From: Aggregatilinea lenta
GTDB taxonomy: Bacteria; Chloroflexota; Anaerolineae; Aggregatilineales; Aggregatilineaceae
Length of the DNA: 64,000 nt
Assembly: GCF_003569045.1 (NCBI RefSeq)
Contig: NZ_BFCB01000003.1
Coordinates: 1,798,001 to 1,862,000, forward strand
Direction of reading: 5' to 3'
Shown: positions 14,290-20,926 of the stretch, one piece after another
Layout: each line of letters begins with the position of its first letter
Position numbering within the stretch: the stretch's first letter is position 1
The notes under the pieces: generated by a model
Database searches by the model: none
What the model was told of the DNA's origin: nothing
What the model saw: the letters and a program-made list of their open reading frames with translations, nothing else
Made by a program: the position numbers and the translations under genes

Positions 14290-16977
14290 ATGTACCCGAC
14301 CGAAGAACACAAGGACACGCCAGCTCGGAGCCGCCGTGGTCAGACGATGGCCGAGTTTGCGCTGACGCTGCCAATCCTGCTGATGTTGATGTTTGGCGTC
14401 ATCGAGTTTGCACGCATCTTCCATGCCTGGATTACGCTGCAGAATTCAGCACGTACTGCGGCGCGTTATGCCGTCACCGGCCAGTGGGACGAAGACAGCG
14501 TTGCGGCAGCCATTGGCTATGTCGAAGACGGCAAAACCGGCGAAGAACGTCGGCAGCTAATCCTCGATACGCTTATTCCGTGCACGACCGATCCCGACGC
14601 CCTGTTTACCGCCCACTGGGGGCGCGACTGTGACCCGGCTCAGCAAGAAGACCAGGGCCTGCGCGCAGACCTGGCGCGCCTGCCCTCGATCATCGAGCGC
14701 GCGCGATACGGTGCTCAAGGGTTGGGAATTTCTGACGGCGATCACATTGTCGGACTGACGAATCCGTACACCAGTGCTGATATCAATACTGAGACGGTAG
14801 ACGATAGCTCTAAAGGCTGGTTCCACGTCTGGATGTGCAGTGAGCGCCGCCAGTTGGATGATGACGAACAGCAGCGCTATAAACCAAGTGCGGATCGCAC
14901 CGACCGGATCTGTGAGGTGGTTAACGGCGAGCCAAACAGCGCGAACCAGTATGACGCGGGTGGCCCGGGTGACGCGGTCGAAATCATCGTGTTCTTCAAC
15001 CATCCGCTGATCACGCCGCTGGGGCTGGTGGACTACGTGCCTCTGCAGGCGCGCCGTGTGATGATCAACGAATCGTTTCGTTCGACGCGCGTCGTGAACT
15101 TGCCCGGTAATCTGGTCGGCCCGACGTGGACGGCCAGCCATACGGCGACTGGAACGAGCACGAATACGCTCACCTATACGCCGACTATTACACTGACGCC
15201 ATCGTTTACGCCGAGCATCACCGATACACCCGCATCCCCGACCGCGTCGCCGCTGTGCGAGGATCTCGGCTTCAGGTTGACCGATCCGGTCCAACTGGTA
15301 GGGAACACGCTGCAGGTCGCTGTCACCAACAGCGGTCCCGCGCCATTCTTCCTGTCTGGCGCAACAGTCCAATGGAAACGTATCTCGATATATCCCGATA
15401 TGTACGCCTCCGCTATGCAGTTCGTCGGACGCGCGGCACTGTGGTCCGGGCATGACAGCGGGGGCAGCGATCCCCAGTACGGCACCATCGATATGACCGA
15501 CAACCCGCCCTATCCGTATCAGGCGTGGCTCAGCGGTCCGCCCAACTACGATGAGCGCCGCGTGGAAACCGGCGACACCATATGGCAGATGCGCTTCAGT
15601 AACGGCCCATCCGACCTGAACAGCCGCCTGCGCACTGGCGACTTCGGCGGCACCGTTCTGTACTTCTCGACCGAGTGGGGCGGCGCGACACACGACTGCA
15701 CGCTGCCGTTGACTGACCTGCCGCTGCCGACGTCAACGCCTGAGACACCTCAGCCGACGCCTGCCTGCTCAGACTACGCGCTCACGCTGAACAACTTCCT
15801 GTCCGGTGGCGTCGTGCAGTACCGCGTCCAGAACACCGGCGCGGGCGTGGGTCGCCTGACCGGGTTCTCGGTCAACTGGGATACCTACAACCGTCCGTTC
15901 TTTGACGACAAAAGCTACCTGCTCGACCGGATTAGCGTCGGCGGAACAAGCGCGACTGACTCCAGCGGGATCGTGATGTGGAATGGCACCAATGGTGCCA
16001 GCGATCGCACGCCGCCGGTTGTGGCGAGCACGACATCGGGCACGGGCTGGAATACGGCGGTGGCCCTCAGCCCCGGGGCGGTTGTGAACGTGTGGCTGGT
16101 GTTCACGAACCTGGGCAGCGGCAACACCGACTTCGACAACCTGGGCGTCTTCCGGTCCGACTTCAACGCGACGACCTTCACTTTCGACGAAGATCCGAAC
16201 TGCTCGAGGCAGGTCCTGATCAATACGCCGACGGTAACCTATACGCCGACCAATACCGCTATACCGACCGCGACCCAAGTGCCGGTGGACCTGTGTCCGA
16301 ACATCGACGGCATTCAGGCCACGATCCCACCTGGTATGGTGATCGACAGCAATGGTAACTGCGTGACGGATGCCTGCCCGAATATCATCGGCATTCAGCA
16401 GTCGGTGCCGTCCGGTTACTGGGTGGACAGCAACGGCAACTGCCAGCCGGACGTGTGTCCGAACATCAGCGGCATCCAGCAGTCAATTCCCTCCGGTATG
16501 GTCATCGACAGTGGTGGCAACTGCGTGACGGACGCCTGTCCGAACATCAGCGGCATTCAGCAGTCGGTGCCATCCGGCTACTGGGTAGACAGCAACGGCA
16601 ACTGCCAGCCGGACGTATGCCCGAACATCAGCGGCATCCAGCAGTCGATCCCGTCCGGGATGAGCAAGGACAGCAACGGCAACTGTGTGCCGGACGCATG
16701 CCCAAACATCAGCGGTATCCAATCTTCGGTGCCATCCGGCTACTGGGTGGACAGTAATGGCAACTGCCAGCCAGACGTATGTCCGAACATCAGCGGCGTC
16801 CAGCAGTCGATTCCGTCCGGCATGGTCAAGGACAGCAACGGCAACTGCGTCAGCCCGACGCCGGTCCTGACAAATACGCCGACGAATACGGCGGTCCCGA
16901 CGGACGTGCCGCCGCCAACGCCCGTGCCAACGGAAACGGCGACACGCGCATACACGCCCGAGCACCACGAAGGTTAA
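14290..16977 (+). CDS. TadE-like protein with mucin-like linkers, two beta domains and seven Cys repeats
   Basis: 895 residues from the ATG at 14290, supported by a GGGGG run eight bases upstream; the frame is open further back, but that part overlaps the vWA gene. Order: TadE-type helix 'GQTMAEFALTLPILLMLMFGVIEFA' region (about 19-45); TadE ectodomain to about 275; Thr/Pro/Ser linker (about 278-320); beta-rich domain 1 (about 323-475) and a related domain 2 (about 493-645), each opening with 'CxD' and closing with a late Cys; a second Thr/Pro linker; seven 27-residue repeats 'CPNISGIQQS.PSG...DSNGNC' (about 669-854); a final Thr/Pro tail. A rigid anchored stalk with a disulfide-rich distal part is likely. 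Confidence 0.85.
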   Translation: MYPTEEHKDTPARSRRGQTMAEFALTLPILLMLMFGVIEFARIFHAWITLQNSARTAARYAVTGQWDEDSVAAAIGYVEDGKTGEERRQLILDTLIPCTTDPDALFTAHWGRDCDPAQQEDQGLRADLARLPSIIERARYGAQGLGISDGDHIVGLTNPYTSADINTETVDDSSKGWFHVWMCSERRQLDDDEQQRYKPSADRTDRICEVVNGEPNSANQYDAGGPGDAVEIIVFFNHPLITPLGLVDYVPLQARRVMINESFRSTRVVNLPGNLVGPTWTASHTATGTSTNTLTYTPTITLTPSFTPSITDTPASPTASPLCEDLGFRLTDPVQLVGNTLQVAVTNSGPAPFFLSGATVQWKRISIYPDMYASAMQFVGRAALWSGHDSGGSDPQYGTIDMTDNPPYPYQAWLSGPPNYDERRVETGDTIWQMRFSNGPSDLNSRLRTGDFGGTVLYFSTEWGGATHDCTLPLTDLPLPTSTPETPQPTPACSDYALTLNNFLSGGVVQYRVQNTGAGVGRLTGFSVNWDTYNRPFFDDKSYLLDRISVGGTSATDSSGIVMWNGTNGASDRTPPVVASTTSGTGWNTAVALSPGAVVNVWLVFTNLGSGNTDFDNLGVFRSDFNATTFTFDEDPNCSRQVLINTPTVTYTPTNTAIPTATQVPVDLCPNIDGIQATIPPGMVIDSNGNCVTDACPNIIGIQQSVPSGYWVDSNGNCQPDVCPNISGIQQSIPSGMVIDSGGNCVTDACPNISGIQQSVPSGYWVDSNGNCQPDVCPNISGIQQSIPSGMSKDSNGNCVPDACPNISGIQSSVPSGYWVDSNGNCQPDVCPNISGVQQSIPSGMVKDSNGNCVSPTPVLTNTPTNTAVPTDVPPPTPVPTETATRAYTPEHHEG
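16294..16854 (+). repeat. Seven tandem 81-bp coding repeats (27 residues each, in alternating A/B types)
   Basis: Copies begin at 16294, 16375, 16456, 16537, 16618, 16699 and 16780, exactly 81 bp apart; the last is truncated after its second Cys. Odd copies read '..IPSGM..DSNGNCV.DA' and even copies '..VPSGYWVDSNGNCQPDV', so the true duplication unit is a 162-bp pair. Each copy has Cys at positions 1 and 23. Even copies are nearly identical, which points to recent expansion or gene conversion. Confidence 0.95.
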
Positions 16978-17001
16978 ACGCTCTGTGGTCCGCAAAACAT
17001 C

Positions 17002-17032
17002 AAAGACCCCGGTTACTGACCGGGGTCTTTTT
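17002..17032 (+). terminator. Terminator between convergent genes
   Basis: A perfect 12-bp stem (AAAGACCCCGGT/ACCGGGGTCTTT) with a TACTG loop and a short T-run. It ends the Tad-like cluster and separates it from the leftward DUF2085 gene that ends at 17077. Confidence 0.85.
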
Positions 17033-17076
17033 GTGTACGGTAGCTGTTATAAGTGAGGTTCGTGCTAGGTGAAAGA

Positions 17077-17850
17077 CTACACGTTGCGTGCGCGCAGCTC
17101 GCTGAGCCGCTGCTCGGCCTGGGCGAGCTTGGCTTCCACTGCGTCCGCCGTGTCGCGCATCGAGCTTTCCAGATAGGGGAACGCCAGCCAGATGTTCATC
17201 AGGCCAAACGTCATGCCGGTCAGCAGGCGGTAGATAGGCAGCGTTTCGCGCACGGGCCACAGCTCGAAGGGCGGGTAGCTCAGGAGCTGGCTGAAGCCGT
17301 CCAGCCCGATCGGCCCCAGGCCCAGCAGCACGTACAGCCACACCGGGGCAGGGCGCAGCTTCTTGCGCACGACGCTGAAGCCCACGCCCGCCAGCGCCAT
17401 CATGCCGTAGGTCGCCACGTCGCGCTCGCACAGGGCGGTCTTGTAGCCCATCTCCTCGTTGCCCTTGAAGGAGCGCGATTGAAGCTGTAAGTCCGCCGTC
17501 CACTGGTACAGGTCCAGTCCGGCGAAATGCGGATCCCGCGCGGCATACACCTCAAACGGCGTCAGGTCCGACCCGCTGATCGCGCGCGGGTAGGTGAGCT
17601 GGTCGCCGAAGAAGAACCACGACCGGAACGCAAACTGGTGGCACAGCGGGCTGTACAACGTGTAGATCACGTTGGCCGGACCCTCCGCGCCTGCTTCCAT
17701 CAGCACCGGCGCGCTGAGCGACAGGCCAACGTACAGAAACAGGAACACGAGCGCGATTCCCAGCCAGTGACGCGAAAGCCGCAGCACCCATCGGTTGACA
17801 CGGACAAGACGATTCATCTCGGCTTCGCTGCGGGCGGGCGGAGTGCTCAT
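17077..17850 (-). CDS. DUF2085 family membrane protein
   Basis: A 257-residue integral membrane protein. A helix at about 30-52 is followed by 'LYSPLCHQFAFRSWFFFGDQL', where 'PLCHQ' is the DUF2085 signature, and later by 'ALCERDVATYGMMALAGVGF', a Cys-Arg-Asp motif, then three more hydrophobic segments (about 140-160, 168-190, 205-232). The C-terminus is a short Glu/Ala/Arg helix. The Cys and His may bind a metal or form redox pairs, but no function is established. It starts 17 bp after the CcdA-thioredoxin gene, with AAGGATAT as ribosome site, so the two are probably one operon. In this context a role linked to envelope redox is possible. Confidence 0.8.
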   Translation of the reverse strand: MSTPPARSEAEMNRLVRVNRWVLRLSRHWLGIALVFLFLYVGLSLSAPVLMEAGAEGPANVIYTLYSPLCHQFAFRSWFFFGDQLTYPRAISGSDLTPFEVYAARDPHFAGLDLYQWTADLQLQSRSFKGNEEMGYKTALCERDVATYGMMALAGVGFSVVRKKLRPAPVWLYVLLGLGPIGLDGFSQLLSYPPFELWPVRETLPIYRLLTGMTFGLMNIWLAFPYLESSMRDTADAVEAKLAQAEQRLSELRARNV

Positions 17851-17867
17851 GACGATATCCTTAGGCG

Positions 17868-19493
17868 TTAGCTGGTCAGGGTGTCCTTCAGATCCTGCGT
17901 GAGCATGGAGAAGTTCATTTCGCCCACGTAGTAGGCTGCGATTACGCCGTTCTGGTCAATCAGGAAACTGGTGGGGTAGCCCAGGACGCGGTCGCCATAT
18001 ATATCGCCGTTGATCGCGCCGTCCTCGTCCAGCAGCAGCGGGAACGAGATGCCCACGTCATCGGCGAAGTCGGTGATGGTGTCCGCGCTTTCCTGGTTGT
18101 CGACGCCCAACACGACGAAGTTCGGGTCATGGAGTTCGTAGAGGGTCTGGAAGTAGGGCATTTCGCTGCGGCACGGTCCGCACCACGTCGCCCAGAAATT
18201 GACCAGTACGACCTTGCCCCGATAATCGGACAGGGAGACGGTATCACCGTCCACCGTCTCGGTAGTGAAGTCCGGCGCGCGCTGTCCGACTTCAAGTCCG
18301 GTCGGCACATCCTCAGCGTCGATCTCAGGGGCTGCCGGGGCGGCAGTGACGTCGGTGCCGGTATCCATCGCGGTCACGTCACGCGAGGCGGCGATATAAA
18401 AGCTCTCTTTGGTGCCGTCACCGATGCAGGACAGCAGGTTGCCCGGCTGGATATCTCCCTGCACGACGCCCAGCGCGCAGTTTTCCAGGTTGACCGACAG
18501 ATCTGCAAACGAGCTGTTGCCGCTGCCATAGGTCGAGAGGCGCTGTAGCTGCCCGGTGAACACGACCACGCCGATCAGCACCAGGAATGCGCCGCTGACT
18601 GCCTCGATGGTGCGGGTATTGCGCTGCAAGCGGCGGAACAGGCTCTGCGACTGGTTGAGTGCCAGCGCCGTGAGCAGGAACGGAATGCCCAAGCCCAGCG
18701 AATAGGCGAGCATCAGCGGCCCGGCCCGGAGGATCGACTCCAGGCCGCCTGCCGCCGCCGTGATGAGCACCGCGCCGTAGATTGGTCCGATGCACGGCGT
18801 CCAGCCCGCCGAGAACACGACGCCCATGAACAGCGAGTTCATGTAGCTGGCCTGGGCCTTGGGTTGGTTCAGGCGGCGCGTGTCGGCGTACAGGGTCACC
18901 TGGAGCCGCTCGGCGATGCGCGACCAGAACTGGCCGGGCGTGTCGGCTTTGAGCGCGGCGTGGAAGAATTGGAGCAGCACCAGCACAACCACCAGCGTCA
19001 GGAACCACGACTCGACAAACAGCCACCACGTGATGCCGATGAACGCGACGATGATCAGCGCTGAAATCAGGTTGGCGTAGGGATTGCGGTCGAGCCGGGC
19101 GGCGCGGACCTGAAGCCCATTGAGGATGCGCATCAGCAGGCCGCTTACATGCAGCCCGAACAGGATGATCGTCGCGCCGCCGACGCGCGCCAGGCCGTCG
19201 CGTACGTCGCCTTCGGTCACACCGAGCGAGGTCAGCGACGACACCGCCGCCGTGGTCAGCAGCCCGAACAGCACGAAGAAGAGGGTGAACCCAAGCACGA
19301 AGAACAGGCCGTGCACCAGCGTCCCGAAGCGTTGATCGAGCGAGGGACCAGTCGTTTCTCCCTGGGCCTGCCGGGTGACGCGCCCACCCATGTAGCCCAC
19401 GTATGCGGGTACCAGCGGCAGTACGCACGGCGAGACGAATGAGATAAGCCCTGCCAGGAAAGCCAGACCGATAGTTACGTCCGAAGATTCCAC
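17868..19493 (-). CDS. Fused CcdA-type transporter and TlpA/ResA-like thioredoxin
   Basis: 541 residues. The N-terminal half (about 1-300) is a CcdA/DsbD-beta protein that moves reducing power across the membrane: 'FLAGLISFVSPCVLPLVPAYVGYMGG' contains the first active Cys, and 'GVVFSAGWTPCIGPIYGAVL' the second. A region of about 90 residues with two extra Cys follows (near 'LENCALGVVQGD' and 'LLSCIGDG'). The C-terminal domain (about 395-541) is a thioredoxin of the TlpA/ResA/AhpC-TSA group with 'FWATWCGPCRSEMP' at about 432-445 and 'GYPTSFLID' (cis-Pro). The fusion would hand electrons from the cytoplasm to exported thiols, for instance in cytochrome c maturation. GTG start at 19493, with GGAG upstream. 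Confidence 0.9.
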   Translation of the reverse strand: MESSDVTIGLAFLAGLISFVSPCVLPLVPAYVGYMGGRVTRQAQGETTGPSLDQRFGTLVHGLFFVLGFTLFFVLFGLLTTAAVSSLTSLGVTEGDVRDGLARVGGATIILFGLHVSGLLMRILNGLQVRAARLDRNPYANLISALIIVAFIGITWWLFVESWFLTLVVVLVLLQFFHAALKADTPGQFWSRIAERLQVTLYADTRRLNQPKAQASYMNSLFMGVVFSAGWTPCIGPIYGAVLITAAAGGLESILRAGPLMLAYSLGLGIPFLLTALALNQSQSLFRRLQRNTRTIEAVSGAFLVLIGVVVFTGQLQRLSTYGSGNSSFADLSVNLENCALGVVQGDIQPGNLLSCIGDGTKESFYIAASRDVTAMDTGTDVTAAPAAPEIDAEDVPTGLEVGQRAPDFTTETVDGDTVSLSDYRGKVVLVNFWATWCGPCRSEMPYFQTLYELHDPNFVVLGVDNQESADTITDFADDVGISFPLLLDEDGAINGDIYGDRVLGYPTSFLIDQNGVIAAYYVGEMNFSMLTQDLKDTLTS

Positions 19494-19680
19494 ACCCGTA
19501 CTCCAAGCCTTGTTACGCTATCAGTACATCTGTTGGATGCTGCGCGCTGCGATTTGTACCACCGGTGCGCGCCAAATTGACCGAGACGGTTCGTTTCTAC
19601 AGTAGTTCCACAGGTGAGGATAATACCCAACCTGGCGGGGTCTTTCCAGGTGCAGGGTCGGCGTCCAGCCCGGAGGCGCG

Positions 19681-20346
19681 CTAGCTGTACGTTTCCTGGC
19701 GCAGCACGAAGCCGCGCACCACGATCCCGAACCCCAGCGTGACCAGCACCAGCCCCAGCAGCGTCTCGTTGACGCTGGCGACGCTCTGCGTGTCCATCAG
19801 CAGGCTGATGCCGATCCCAGCCAGCCCGGCGGCCCCCAGGAAGGCAGGAATCCGGCGCTGGACGAGTGCGGCGAGCATCCACAGCACGGCGACCGCAATA
19901 ATGGCGGCGGGCCACCAATCCTGAACGTCGCCCGTGATCTGGTCGCGGTTGAGCAGGGTGCCGAAGATCCCCAGCGCGATCAGACTCAGCACCAGAAACA
20001 GCGCGCCAAACTGAATTTGCACTGGTGAGCGCGGACGCCGGACCTCGTGCCGCGCAATCTGCGGGCGGGATAGGCGGAAGCGCCGCGTGCGGGGCCGGTG
20101 AATCGGCTCAACGGGGGCCAGGTCCTCCTCGGCGTACTCATCATCTTCGCTGCCGGGGATGTCGTACGGCTCGAAGGTGAAATCGTGCTCGCTCTCGACC
20201 GGCACGAATGGCACCAGCGGTTCGTCGGTGTAGGGCAGCAGCGCGTCGTCGGACGGTTTGACGTCCTCCATCGAGAACTCGGCGTCGGACGGGATCTCCT
20301 CATATTCGTCGTCTTCCTTCGGTTTCCGGCGAAACAGACGCGGCAT
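19681..20346 (-). CDS. Membrane protein with an acidic cytoplasmic N-terminal region
   Basis: 221 residues, family not recognised. The first 85 residues are hydrophilic and strongly acidic (many Glu/Asp and Pro), bordered by basic patches at the start ('RLFRRKPK') and at 85-110 ('RPRTRRFRLSR'). The second half has about four hydrophobic helices (112-130, 145-163, 168-184, 195-212) and resembles small multi-helix 'DUF'-type membrane proteins. GGAGG lies eight bases before the ATG. No Cys, no catalytic motif. It stands alone between the CcdA-thioredoxin gene and the cupin gene. Confidence 0.6.
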   Translation of the reverse strand: MPRLFRRKPKEDDEYEEIPSDAEFSMEDVKPSDDALLPYTDEPLVPFVPVESEHDFTFEPYDIPGSEDDEYAEEDLAPVEPIHRPRTRRFRLSRPQIARHEVRRPRSPVQIQFGALFLVLSLIALGIFGTLLNRDQITGDVQDWWPAAIIAVAVLWMLAALVQRRIPAFLGAAGLAGIGISLLMDTQSVASVNETLLGLVLVTLGFGIVVRGFVLRQETYS

Positions 20347-20458
20347 GGATCACACCTCCATCGGACGGGCCAATGACGAAAAACCGGGATGAGCGATTGG
20401 CTGCATCCCGGGTACTGTACATCAAAATGGAAGCGTTGGAAATACGCTGTTTGACCTG

Positions 20459-20788
20459 CTAAACGTGGCTGCCCTCGATGCACTGCGTGCCCGCCGGGCC
20501 GACGATTGTCCCGTAGCGCACGCCGCGCGGCAGGTCGATCCGGTCGCCGGATTTGAGGGTCACACGCTGTTTGCCGTCAGGGAAAATCAGTTCGAGGGTG
20601 CCTTGAATGCAGTAGAGCGTTTTGTGGTAGCCGTGGCTGCGAACCGGGTAGCGAAAGTTGGGGGTGTTGGACCACACGTAAGGGCGCAGGCCTTCATCGC
20701 GCATTTGACGGGTTATGTTTTCCAACGTCGGATGCTGCCCGCCGCGCCACCGTATGATCTGAATAGGATTGATCGTTCCAACTGACAT
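20459..20788 (-). CDS. Small cupin-domain protein
   Basis: A single-cupin protein, 109 residues from the ATG at 20788 (a GTG at 20809 would add seven residues, but it falls inside the GGAGG that more likely serves as ribosome site). The beta-barrel motifs are clear: 'HGYHKTLYCIQGTLELIFPDG' gives cupin motif 1 with the metal-binding His and Glu, and 'LKSGDRIDLPRGVRYGTIVG' is motif 2, with the usual second His replaced by Arg/Tyr. Proteins of this size may bind a sugar or metal; the substrate cannot be told. The C-terminal Cys ('TQCIEGSH') is unusual for the family. Confidence 0.75.
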   Translation of the reverse strand: MSVGTINPIQIIRWRGGQHPTLENITRQMRDEGLRPYVWSNTPNFRYPVRSHGYHKTLYCIQGTLELIFPDGKQRVTLKSGDRIDLPRGVRYGTIVGPAGTQCIEGSHV

Positions 20789-20926
20789 ACCGGTTACTAC
20801 TACCTCCACGTTGTTGTATATCCGGACGTTAGAGTGTGTGGGATGATACTCACGTTAACAACATTTTACAAGTGTTAACTGTCGCGAGTTGTTTGAATCT
20901 ACTAACGCCTGTCGAAAATAGGCCGA

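Noticed and set aside
12908-14374. A 488-codon open frame antisense to the vWA and TadE-like genes
   Set aside because: No ribosome site and no domain; the sense strand encodes clear TadG and vWA motifs.
16294-16854. Possible CRISPR array because of regular 81-bp spacing
   Set aside because: Repeats have no unique spacers between them and stay in frame inside a protein; each unit encodes the same 27-residue motif.
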